Shown: positions 1 to 5,717, counted from the first letter of the stretch. The stretch: DNA of 6,525 bases from Cytophagales bacterium (GCA_025360235.1 JANYCO010000280.1:1-6525), one strand, 5' to 3'. The notes: a model not told the origin generated them from the sequence alone. Translations and numbers: made by a program.

Positions 1-126
1 TTTAAAACCTTGGATGCCCTTGATAAATACGTGTGCAAATTAGCCACTTCTATTACATCAATTGAAATAAAAAGTATATGCTCATTTAAGTATGTTTTTG
101 ATGATCATTTTTGGACTAATATATAA
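1..126 (+). CDS. C-terminal fragment of an ORF, possibly an IS630-like transposase tail
   Basis: The plus strand is open in frame 1 from the window edge to a TAA at 124-126, giving 41 residues with no start inside the window. The peptide runs FKTLDALDKYVCKLATSI, then IEIKSICSFKYVFDDHFW. A segment of the form F-x-(S/T)-L-x-x-L followed by I-K-S-(I/L)-C-x-(F/Y)-x-(Y/W) resembles the extreme C-terminus of IS630-family (DDE_3) transposases as I remember them. The catalytic residues would lie outside the window, so this is weak evidence. Its neighbour, an IS3 remnant on the opposite strand, supports a mobile-element context. The minus strand over the same bases is also partly open, so chance openness in AT-rich DNA is a real alternative. 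Confidence 0.4.
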   Translation, partial: FKTLDALDKYVCKLATSITSIEIKSICSFKYVFDDHFWTNI

Positions 127-127
127 T

Positions 128-271
128 TCATTTTAGTATTACTTGTTCTCGCTTTATGCTCTTATAGAGATACTGGCGACTGTAACCTAAAGTAGAAGCA
201 ATACTTTTTACAGTGATGAGTCTTCTTTGCGCTCCTGCTCTTTGGAAGCTTCGTGTGAGAGGGGCAAATAC
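128..271 (-). pseudogene. Truncated IS3-family transposase OrfB (N-terminal remnant)
   Basis: After a -1 slip on the A-rich heptamer the minus strand reads about 47 residues ending at TGA 128-130. The segment ITVKSIASTLGYSRQYLYKS is the characteristic OrfB opening, a small helical HTH-like region (compare 'LGVSRQAYYK' in many IS3 OrfB proteins). Everything that defines function is missing: the rve/DDE integrase core and the C-terminal tail. The stop lies only one base from the stop of the opposing plus-strand ORF at 126, so the break is probably an insertion or deletion junction rather than a point mutation. The product would be inert as a transposase. Confidence 0.75.
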
Positions 272-612
272 TTTTTTCGGATCTCGGTTCCAAACTGCTC
301 ATCGGCTATATCGATAGCTCGGTTGAGAATTTCTTTCTCTTGTTCTAAACGTTTGAGTTTACGTTCCAGATCTTTGATCTTTTTGTCGGGAGTAGGTTTT
401 TTCTTCATCTCGGTAGATTCTGACCAATCTAATCTACCATGTTTCCGCAACCAAACCAAAACCGTACTTTTGCCCTGAATTCCATACTTAAACTGAGCTT
501 GTTTATAGGTCAATAGCCCCTTTTCTACCTCATCTACTAATTGTAATTTGAAGGCTAAACTGTAATCCTTTTGAGTCCGCTTCTTGTGAACTCGTCTTCC
601 TGTGTTTTTCAT
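208..612 (-). CDS. IS3-family transposase OrfA
   Basis: This encodes a 134-residue protein with the standard architecture of IS3 OrfA. A basic N-terminus is followed by a helix-turn-helix at about residues 17-58 (YSLAFKLQLVDEVEKG, then TYKQAQFKYGI, then VLVWLRKHG), which binds the element's inverted repeats. A heptad-rich helix at about 77-105 (IKDLERKLKRLEQEKEIL) matches the leucine zipper used for multimerisation with OrfAB. Known IS3 OrfA proteins act as regulators and partners of the OrfAB fusion transposase. Here the frame is intact, but the OrfB partner is truncated, so OrfA can at most act as a DNA-binding repressor or in trans on related elements. The ATG at 612 is the first in the frame and lies about 40 bases inside the IS end, as expected. 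The TAA stop lies within the orfB overlap, which is typical. Confidence 0.9.
   Translation of the reverse strand: MKNTGRRVHKKRTQKDYSLAFKLQLVDEVEKGLLTYKQAQFKYGIQGKSTVLVWLRKHGRLDWSESTEMKKKPTPDKKIKDLERKLKRLEQEKEILNRAIDIADEQFGTEIRKKYLPLSHEASKEQERKEDSSL
271..277 (-). promoter_or_regulatory. Programmed -1 frameshift heptamer A_AAA_AAG
   Basis: On the minus strand, orfA codons 112-114 read CGA AAA AAG, which places the canonical slippery heptamer A_AAA_AAG exactly in the zero frame (plus strand CTTTTTT). Slipping back one base leads into the frame that encodes the OrfB opening LGYSRQYLYKS, so site and frame agree. In known IS3 elements this makes the OrfAB transposase. No strong downstream stimulatory stem-loop stood out by eye, only a short GAAGCTTC palindrome. 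Confidence 0.75.
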
Positions 613-630
613 ATAAGTGACTTGTTTGTG

Positions 631-653
631 TCAACTTATTTCAGGACGATTCA
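631..653 (-). repeat. Presumed left terminal sequence of the IS3 remnant
   Basis: Read on the minus strand the sequence begins TGAATCGTCCTGAAATAA and continues into GTTGACA. A TGA start, followed by a short spacer to orfA, is usual for IS3-family inverted repeats. The partner repeat is lost, so this cannot be confirmed within the window. The TTGACA could act as part of an outward or internal promoter, but no good downstream -10 element was seen. Confidence 0.5.
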
Positions 654-661
654 GTTCAGAC

Positions 662-702
662 AAATAAAAAAGCGAAACCAACCCGGCTTCGCTTTTTTAT
701 TT
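662..702 (-). terminator. Symmetric intrinsic terminator after aconitase
   Basis: A long inverted repeat lies 20 bases beyond the aconitase stop. The arms AAATAAAAAAGCGAA (662-676) and TTCGCTTTTTTATTT (688-702) are perfectly complementary, with a small inner CC/GG pairing. The GC core of the stem is GCGAA/TTCGC, with an A tract on one side and a T tract on the other, so it can end transcription from both directions. It would terminate aconitase mRNA on the minus strand and shield the locus from the IS fragment. Confidence 0.9.
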
Positions 703-722
703 CTTAATTTTGAATTCTACCA

Positions 723-2990
723 CTAAGCTTTCACACTAGCACGAATTATATTCAGCGCTCCACCCGCCTTGAACCACTCAATCTGTTGTTCGTTGTAGGT
801 ATGGTTAACTTTTATTTCTTGTTTAGAACCGTCTTTGTGCGTAAGCACTAAAGTAAGAGGAGTGTTAGGAGCGAAACTCGTCAGTCCTAAGATATCGATC
901 GTATCGTCTTCCTGAATTTTATCGTAATCCGATTTGTCTGCGAAAGTCAATCCAAGCATCCCTTGTTTTTTCAAGTTCGTTTCGTGGATACGGGCAAATG
1001 ATTTTACCAGCACTGCACGTACACCCAAGTGACGAGGCTCCATAGCGGCATGCTCTCTTGAAGAACCTTCTCCATAGTTTTCATCACCTACTACGATCGT
1101 ACCTATTTTAGCGGCTTTGTACGCACGTTGTACTTTTGGTACTGCTTCGTATACACCAGTCAATTGGTTTTTTACGTTGTCTGTTTTTTCGTTGAAGAAG
1201 TTGGTCGCACCAATCAACATGTTGTTGGAGATGTTGTCAAGGTGTCCTCTGTATTTCAACCAAGGACCTGCCATGGAAATATGGTCAGTTGTACATTTTC
1301 CTTTTGCTTTGATAAGGAGTTTCAATCCTTTAAGATCAATACCTTCCCAAGCGGCAAACGGATCAAGCAATTGAAGACGGTCAGAAGTAGGAGAGACCGC
1401 TACAGTAATTTTACTGCCATCTGCTGCCGGAGCCTGGAAGCCCGGGTCTTTTGCATCAAATCCATTTTTAGGAAGTTCGTCGCCTTTAGGTTCGTCGAAT
1501 TTTACTTTTTCACCTTTTTCATTAATTAAGAAATCCGTGATCGGGTTGAATGTTAAGTCACCGGCAATAGCAAGTGCAGTAACCAATTCAGGAGAAGCAA
1601 CGAATGCCAAGGTATTTGGATTTCCATCTGCTCTCTTCGCGAAGTTTCTGTTGAAGGAGTGAACGATTGTATTTTTTTCTTGCTTCTCAGCACCTACACG
1701 CGCCCACATCCCAATACAAGGACCGCAAGCGTTGGCAAATACTTTTGCACCAATTTTCTCAAATACTTTTAAAAAGCCGTCTCTTTCGATAGTATAGCGT
1801 ACTACTTCAGAACCCGGAGTGATGGTATATTCAGATTTTGGTTTCAGGTTTTTGTCTACGGCTTGTTGTGCAAGCGATACCGCTCTTGAAATATCTTCGT
1901 AAGAAGAGTTGGTACAAGAACCGATCAGACCCACTTCAATTTTTGTTGGCCATCCGTTTTTCGCAGCAGCTTCTTTCATTTTAGAAATTGGCGTAGCAAG
2001 ATCTGGAGTGAAAGGGCCATTCAAGTGAGGCTCTAGTTCAGAAAGATTGATCTCGATAATTTCGTCGAAATATTTTGCAGGGTCAGCATAAACTTCAGGG
2101 TCAGCTGTTAAATGTTCTTTTACTTTATTGGCAGCATCAGCTATTTCAGCACGGCCTGTAGCACGCAGGTAACGTTCCATAGAAGCATCGTAACCAAATG
2201 TAGAAGTAGTAGCACCGATTTCAGCACCCATGTTACAGATCGTTCCTTTTCCGGTACAAGACATAGAAGTTGCGCCTTCGCCGAAGTATTCCACGATAGC
2301 ACCTGTTCCACCTTTTACGGTAAGGATACCAGCCACTTTAAGGATCACATCTTTTGGAGCAGTCCATCCGCTAAGTTTACCAGTAAGTTTCACGCCAATC
2401 AGTTTAGGGAATTTCAGTTCCCATGGAAGTCCGGCCATAACATCGCAGGCATCCGCACCACCAACACCGATAGCAATCATACCAAGACCACCGGCGTTTA
2501 CAGTGTGGGAGTCAGTACCGATCATTAGTCCACCAGGGAAAGCGTAGTTTTCTAAAACCACTTGGTGAATAATCCCGGCACCTGGTTTCCAGAAACCGAT
2601 TCCGTATTTGTTGGAAACGGAAGCAAGGAAATCGTATACTTCTTTATTTTCAATATTAGCTTTAGAAAGGTCAGCGCCGGATTCTACTTGTGCTGTAATC
2701 AAGTGGTCACAGTGAACCGTAGAAGGAACAGCCACTTTAGGGCGTCCGGCCTGCATGAATTGCAACAGGGCCATTTGAGCAGTAGCATCTTGCATAGCTA
2801 CACGATCAGGGTTGAAGTCTACATAAGATTTTCCTCTGTCGTACGCTTTTTTTGCAATACCTTCAGTGAGGTGTGCGTAAAGGATTTTCTCTGTTAGTGT
2901 AAGAGGTCTGCCTACTGCTTTTCTCGCGGCAGCTACTTTCTCCGGAAGTGCGGCGTATACAGCCTTCACCATGTCTACATCAAATGCCAT
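723..2990 (-). CDS. acn: Aconitate hydratase (aconitase), mitochondrial-like 755-residue form
   Basis: This is a complete 755-residue aconitase (EC 4.2.1.3), the cytoplasmic [4Fe-4S] enzyme that isomerises citrate to isocitrate through cis-aconitate. The three cluster cysteines are visible: C359 in GLIGSCTNSS, and C422 and C425 in ACGPCIGMWAR. Other active-site blocks are QDATAQM (67-73), HCDHL (93-97), GTDSHTVNAGGLG (158-170) and GEGSSREHAAMEPRHLG (640-656). S643 corresponds to the catalytic serine of the mitochondrial enzyme. Domains 1-3 occupy roughly 1-500 and the swivel domain 4 roughly 540-740. The length matches the mitochondrial-like group rather than the ~890-residue AcnA/IRP type or the ~860-residue AcnB. 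No residue is obviously missing and no frame break is seen. The ATG at 2990 begins MAFDVDMVKA; the leader is AT-rich without a Shine-Dalgarno sequence. The gene is apparently monocistronic, ending at the 662-702 terminator. Confidence 0.97.
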   Translation of the reverse strand: MAFDVDMVKAVYAALPEKVAAARKAVGRPLTLTEKILYAHLTEGIAKKAYDRGKSYVDFNPDRVAMQDATAQMALLQFMQAGRPKVAVPSTVHCDHLITAQVESGADLSKANIENKEVYDFLASVSNKYGIGFWKPGAGIIHQVVLENYAFPGGLMIGTDSHTVNAGGLGMIAIGVGGADACDVMAGLPWELKFPKLIGVKLTGKLSGWTAPKDVILKVAGILTVKGGTGAIVEYFGEGATSMSCTGKGTICNMGAEIGATTSTFGYDASMERYLRATGRAEIADAANKVKEHLTADPEVYADPAKYFDEIIEINLSELEPHLNGPFTPDLATPISKMKEAAAKNGWPTKIEVGLIGSCTNSSYEDISRAVSLAQQAVDKNLKPKSEYTITPGSEVVRYTIERDGFLKVFEKIGAKVFANACGPCIGMWARVGAEKQEKNTIVHSFNRNFAKRADGNPNTLAFVASPELVTALAIAGDLTFNPITDFLINEKGEKVKFDEPKGDELPKNGFDAKDPGFQAPAADGSKITVAVSPTSDRLQLLDPFAAWEGIDLKGLKLLIKAKGKCTTDHISMAGPWLKYRGHLDNISNNMLIGATNFFNEKTDNVKNQLTGVYEAVPKVQRAYKAAKIGTIVVGDENYGEGSSREHAAMEPRHLGVRAVLVKSFARIHETNLKKQGMLGLTFADKSDYDKIQEDDTIDILGLTSFAPNTPLTLVLTHKDGSKQEIKVNHTYNEQQIEWFKAGGALNIIRASVKA

Positions 2991-3063
2991 AATTGTAATT
3001 TAGTATTAGTGTTAATTGTTGCTGTAATAATACGAAAACTTAGGGGTAAAATAAAAGGGAATT

Positions 3064-3122
3064 GGTTTAAAGTTTAGGGTAAAAGGGTGAAAGGGAGAAA
3101 GGTGAAAGGTAAAAGGTTTAAA
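3064..3122. repeat. Short tandem purine repeat, unit WRAAAGG(G), flanked by GGTTTAAA
   Basis: Five consecutive 7-8 base units run from 3080 to 3116 on the plus strand: TAAAAGGG, TGAAAGGG, AGAAAGG, TGAAAGG, TAAAAGG. Their order is nearly symmetric about the middle unit. The block is bordered on both sides by the 8-base direct repeat GGTTTAAA (3064-3071 and 3115-3122). The aconitase-sense strand is therefore pyrimidine-only for long runs. The function is unknown. It could be a dispersed intergenic repeat of the genome or part of a control or termination signal. Confidence 0.75.
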
Positions 3123-3139
3123 CTTATCCCTTTTACCTT
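3106..3139 (-). terminator. 11-bp perfect hairpin, possible terminator of the 3216-3497 gene
   Basis: AAGGTAAAAGG (3106-3116) and CCTTTTACCTT (3129-3139) are exact reverse complements around a 12-base loop. The hairpin lies about 76 bases past the stop of the minus-strand gene, and in that orientation is followed by a CT-rich rather than T-only tract. It may end that transcript, but the downstream tract is imperfect for a classic intrinsic terminator. The left arm is also the last unit of the tandem repeat. Confidence 0.45.
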
Positions 3140-3215
3140 AGCAATATATCCGTTATGTTCCCCTTGAATTCTTTGGCTAATGACGCCCGTTTGGAGGTTA
3201 TTAGCTATAAATTTA

Positions 3216-3497
3216 TTAGGAGTAATGCGAGATGACTTTTTCGTAATTTTCAAATACTTCCAATAACGTTTCAGGAAGAAGATTATATTCTGTATTTGAA
3301 ACATCCCATTCTACTCCATTCTCAATAAAATAGCGCAGTAACAGGCCAAGCAGCATTTCAAAAGGAATTTTGTCCAGGCTTAGCTTTTGGTCAGAAGAGT
3401 AGTTTGGGAAATTTTGTTGATAGAAACTTTCGAAATCAGCCCAGGCTTTGGGAGCCGTTTTCTTTATTTTTGCAAGATCGGGTTTTATAGTTTCCAT
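3216..3497 (-). CDS. Hypothetical acidic 93-residue protein
   Basis: I do not recognise this family. The ATG at 3497 gives METIKPDLAKIKKTAPKAWA and a soluble, helix-rich product of about 93 residues with no signal peptide and no cysteine. A lysine-rich start (7-14) is followed by an aromatic patch AWADFESFYQQNFP (about 19-32), a hydrophobic helix IPFEMLLGLLLRYFIE (about 44-59) and a glutamate-rich end. A longer frame to 3530 would need a TTG start and would add 11 residues overlapping the divergent gene's leader, so ATG 3497 is preferred. The leader is AT-rich. The protein-like composition and the phasing against the divergent small gene favour a real gene. It is probably a small cytoplasmic protein, perhaps of narrow taxonomic range. 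Confidence 0.7.
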   Translation of the reverse strand: METIKPDLAKIKKTAPKAWADFESFYQQNFPNYSSDQKLSLDKIPFEMLLGLLLRYFIENGVEWDVSNTEYNLLPETLLEVFENYEKVISHYS

Positions 3498-3534
3498 TTT
3501 TATATTAAATTTAAGCTCAAATAAAAACAAAAAG

Positions 3535-3645
3535 ATGGGATTAAAGGAGTTTTACAAAAAATACGAAGCCTATATTAAAGTAGACCTCATTATGTATTTG
3601 GTTATATTTCTTACGCTTATTCTTCTTTTTGTATTTTTCCCGTAA
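3535..3645 (+). CDS. Small single-pass membrane protein, 36 residues
   Basis: ATG 3535 to TAA 3643-3645 encodes MGLKEFYKKYEAYIKVD and then a hydrophobic helix LIMYLVIFLTLILLFVFF (about 18-35) ending in proline. A short, charged, aromatic-rich cytoplasmic N-terminus followed by a C-terminal transmembrane segment is the layout of a tail-anchored or N-in small membrane protein, not of random sequence. The family is not recognised. The frame is open further upstream to 3448, but that portion runs antisense to the neighbouring gene's coding sequence, so the internal ATG is the better start. It is divergent from the 3216-3497 gene (37 bp between starts) and convergent with the receptor gene. The 46-base gap to the receptor shows no convincing terminator. 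It could be missed by length-filtered gene callers. Confidence 0.65.
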   Translation: MGLKEFYKKYEAYIKVDLIMYLVIFLTLILLFVFFP

Positions 3646-3691
3646 GCCTCAGCAACTATTGAATTTTAGAGTTGAATTGTTTTCGTAATTC

Positions 3692-5587
3692 TTACTCTTC
3701 TTCTTTTTGCATTTTTTTCACGGTCTTATCTTCTGTATGTCCTAACACTAGATAACTCCAGCCATCGGTATCGGTTTTGGGTCTTTTCTTAGTGAGTATG
3801 GCATCTAATACTTTTCGTTTGAAAGCCCAGCAGGTTTGTCTTCTTAAAGATAATTTTTCAGAAAGTTCGTCCGCAGTGATCTCGTTTCTATTGCTTACAA
3901 GGAAGACCATATAGAAAGCCTTAATGATGGGAAATTTCAGACGGTAGAATATTGTGTTGGCAGTGGCTGATTCAATGTAACTACATTTAGAACAGCGACG
4001 GGAGAAGGCTACAGGTCCTTTGCTAAAATTGATATTCCCGCATTTTTCGCATTTAAATCCTTTTGACCATTTAAGATTAGATAAGTATTCAAGACAAGTG
4101 TTTTCGTCAGAATAAATATTTTGAAACTCTTCAAAGCTAACCATTTTCTGCATGATGCGTGCTTTGGAAAGATCTTTTACATTGGTTTCCAATTTTACAT
4201 TGTCTGCCTGAAGTACTTCGTTCATGCGCTGTATTTCTTCGTTAGCGGCTTCTAACTCTACAGTTCTTTCTTTTACTTTTTCTTCCAGCTCCTGATTTAC
4301 TCTGTCTTTCAGTGCTTCGTTTTCTTTTAATTGAGAAATGATTTCAGCTTTTAATGCATCGTTTTTCAAAAGCTGATTTAACTTTTCCTTTTCTTCAATT
4401 TGTTTGTCTTTTTTAAATGTATTCACTCTGTCAGCAAGAGCTAAAGAGAGGAAAATAATTTCAAGAACTACAGCAAAATTTAGAGAGTATACTACAAAGA
4501 TGGAATTTGAATTAATAATTCCGGTATTTAGTAAGGAGGAAATAAGGAATCCTACAAATACAAAAGAGAAAGCGATTACATAAAAACGGGATGGTTTAAA
4601 TCCTTTTACCCAGCAAATAATTCCGGCTAAATAAGCTACAAAAAGAGCCAGCCAGTCAAGCAACGGGTCCCAGAGTTCGGTTGGATTAAAGGTCAATTGG
4701 AAAAGAAATATACCTACGCGGATAGCAATAACTGTGTATAATACAATTCTGATAAAGGGTGCATTTAGCTTTGGAAGAAGAAAGCTTTTGCAATACAAAA
4801 GTGCGGATACTACCAGCGAAAGTGCTGCAAAAGAAGAGGCATGATTGTTCAATATTGGAAGTTGAGGCCACAGGTATTGAAAGGCAATGCCACTGGTAGT
4901 CATTGAGTAAACGCCAATACTGAGTACATACCAGACATAGAGCAGGTGCGCATAGTCCTTAAGCGTTATGAAAAGAAAGAGGTTTAAAAGGATGATGAGG
5001 ATAATTATACCATAAAAAATCCCAAAAAGCCAGTATTCAGAGAGTGCATAATTAATGAAACGTTGGTAGCTTCGTACTACAAAAATGAAAGCCACATATT
5101 CATCTGCTTCAACACGCATATAAAACGTCTTGGTACCCTCCTTTGCAGTGGGTAAGTTAAATACCAAATTTTTGTGGTGGAATATTTTGGTAGCGAAGGG
5201 TAATCCATCTCCTGATTTTTTCTCTTTATACTTGCCGGTTTTGTCCTGTATGAATAAGTCTAAATGATCAATTTTAAAGTCATAAGATTCGATTAACCAA
5301 TGCTTCTCTTCTTCAGAATTATCTTTGATAGTGAAGCGCAACCAGTAAGCAGACTTTAAGTTATGGTTTACCCCAACTTTTTCAATATTGGGAACGAAGC
5401 GGCCGGAGAACTCAGGAGAGCTTACCTGATCGATAGTGAAAGCTTTGTTTTTGTCTTCAAGGATATCATAATTTTTCCCTACAAAATACTCTTCTTTATT
5501 CAGCAATTCGGTTTGAGATTGTGCGCTTAAGAAAAATGGAAAATTAACCAGAATGACTAAAATAAAATAGTTTAAAATTATCTTCAC
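3692..5587 (-). CDS. 7TMR-DISM membrane receptor fused to an IS1595-transposase-like zinc-ribbon/HTH domain
   Basis: This encodes a 631-residue inner-membrane sensor. Residues 1-22 form a signal peptide (hydrophobic 3-20, then SAQ). Residues ~25-170 resemble the periplasmic 7TMR-DISMED2 sandwich domain (AYWLRFTIKD, DHLDLFIQD, KTFYMRVEADE). Residues ~183-390 hold about seven hydrophobic helices typical of 7TMR-DISM. A charged coiled coil spans ~395-480. Residues ~484-600 match the N-terminus of IS1595/ISXO2 transposases: SFEEFQNIYSDENTCLEYL, a zinc ribbon with C513/C516 and C532/C535, then an HTH-like stretch (ITADELSEKLSLRRQTCWAF). The DDE catalytic domain is absent; the last ~30 residues are a charged tail. 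In this receptor family the output is usually a kinase, cyclase, GGDEF or LuxR domain, so a DNA-binding output is inferred. The start is GTG at 5587; no ATG in frame keeps the signal peptide. It is divergent from gltA. Confidence 0.9.
   Translation of the reverse strand: MKIILNYFILVILVNFPFFLSAQSQTELLNKEEYFVGKNYDILEDKNKAFTIDQVSSPEFSGRFVPNIEKVGVNHNLKSAYWLRFTIKDNSEEEKHWLIESYDFKIDHLDLFIQDKTGKYKEKKSGDGLPFATKIFHHKNLVFNLPTAKEGTKTFYMRVEADEYVAFIFVVRSYQRFINYALSEYWLFGIFYGIIILIILLNLFLFITLKDYAHLLYVWYVLSIGVYSMTTSGIAFQYLWPQLPILNNHASSFAALSLVVSALLYCKSFLLPKLNAPFIRIVLYTVIAIRVGIFLFQLTFNPTELWDPLLDWLALFVAYLAGIICWVKGFKPSRFYVIAFSFVFVGFLISSLLNTGIINSNSIFVVYSLNFAVVLEIIFLSLALADRVNTFKKDKQIEEKEKLNQLLKNDALKAEIISQLKENEALKDRVNQELEEKVKERTVELEAANEEIQRMNEVLQADNVKLETNVKDLSKARIMQKMVSFEEFQNIYSDENTCLEYLSNLKWSKGFKCEKCGNINFSKGPVAFSRRCSKCSYIESATANTIFYRLKFPIIKAFYMVFLVSNRNEITADELSEKLSLRRQTCWAFKRKVLDAILTKKRPKTDTDGWSYLVLGHTEDKTVKKMQKEEE
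3788..4138 (-). other. Domesticated IS1595-like zinc-ribbon/HTH module within the receptor gene
   Basis: These bases encode residues ~484-600 of the receptor. In order they show the EEFQ...CLEYL...LKW...G lead-in of IS1595 transposases, a CxxCG (513-517) and an RCxxC (531-535) pair forming a zinc ribbon, the ANTIFYRLKFPI segment that replaces the family's TGTIFE..k.PL, and the K/L-rich helical HTH segment ending in AFKRKVLDAI. All four zinc ligands are kept. The following DDE nuclease core is missing, which argues for retention of DNA binding without transposition. Confidence 0.8.
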
Positions 5588-5634
5588 ACTTGATATAGTT
5601 TTATTTTGGCTCTAAATTAAGGGAATTCTCTAAG

Positions 5635-5659
5635 AATAATAAAAAAACCTTTTATTATT
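5635..5659. repeat. AT-only inverted repeat in the receptor gene leader
   Basis: AATAATAAAA (5635-5644) and TTTTATTATT (5650-5659) are perfect complements around AAACC. The stem is made only of A-T pairs, so it would be weak as RNA structure. It lies about 50-75 bases upstream of the receptor start. Chance occurrence in such AT-rich DNA is possible. Confidence 0.35.
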
Positions 5660-5688
5660 TATGAATTAATAGGATTTTTTTAATGTAA

Positions 5689-5717
5689 AATTTGACATAT
5701 AAAGCTTTTTGTCAAAT
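5689..5717. promoter_or_regulatory. 9-bp dyad, possible operator (AATTTGACA-N11-TGTCAAATT)
   Basis: The arms at 5689-5697 and 5709-5717 are exact reverse complements with an 11-base spacer. The 20-base centre-to-centre distance is about two helical turns, suitable for a dimeric regulator. Each arm contains TTGACA reading toward the centre. The site is about 100 bases from the receptor start and 137 from gltA, in a position where it could control either or both. The bound protein is unknown. Confidence 0.45.

Larger units (their letters stand above)
128..653 (-). mobile_element. Truncated IS3-family insertion sequence
   Basis: The minus strand carries the left part of an IS3-family element: a terminal sequence beginning TGAATCGTCCTGA (653 down to 641), a complete orfA (612-208), an in-frame A_AAA_AAG slip site (277-271) and the beginning of orfB in the -1 frame. 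OrfB stops at 128-130 after about 47 codons, where a full one has roughly 270-300. No DDE integrase domain or right inverted repeat is visible. The element is therefore a dead fragment, unable to move by itself. It sits just beyond the aconitase terminator, a site where insertion would do little harm. The exact left boundary (653, or 657-658 where another TGA-containing end could be drawn) is not certain, because the right end needed to match it is missing. Confidence 0.75.
2991..3215. other. Intergenic region upstream of aconitase
   Basis: This 225-base stretch separates the aconitase start from the stop of the next minus-strand gene. It should hold the aconitase promoter, but no good match to the Bacteroidota -33/-7 pattern (TTTG ... 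TAnnTTTG) is evident. A weak TAAGTTTT on the minus strand lies at about 3043-3036. It also holds the WRAAAGG repeat (3080-3116) and the 11-bp hairpin (3106-3139), described separately. No small gene with a credible start was seen. Confidence 0.6.

Noticed and set aside
227..478. Plus-strand 83-codon frame
   Set aside because: It is antisense to IS3 orfA, which has strong family features; the product is a serine/arginine-rich shadow.
1117..1529. Plus-strand open frames of 85 and 133 codons
   Set aside because: They lie antisense within the clearly real aconitase gene, and their products show no domain-like composition.
2112..2897. Plus-strand open frames of 105-138 codons
   Set aside because: These are also shadows of the aconitase coding sequence on the opposite strand.
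3074..3304. Minus-strand 76-codon frame ending LLPFTFLPFTLLP
   Set aside because: The repetitive end is just a translation of the WRAAAGG repeat, and the start overlaps the better-supported 3216-3497 gene in another frame.
3498..3530. Upstream TTG start for the hypothetical protein at 3216-3497
   Set aside because: It would need a rare TTG start and would use up nearly all of the divergent spacer; the ATG at 3497 gives a more natural N-terminus.
3646..3691. Possible bidirectional terminator between the small membrane gene and the receptor gene
   Set aside because: Only 4-5 bp stems (for example GAATT...AATTC) could be drawn, with no GC core, so I do not call it.
4686..4871. Minus-strand 61-codon frame
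   Set aside because: It lies wholly inside the receptor gene in another frame with no independent support.
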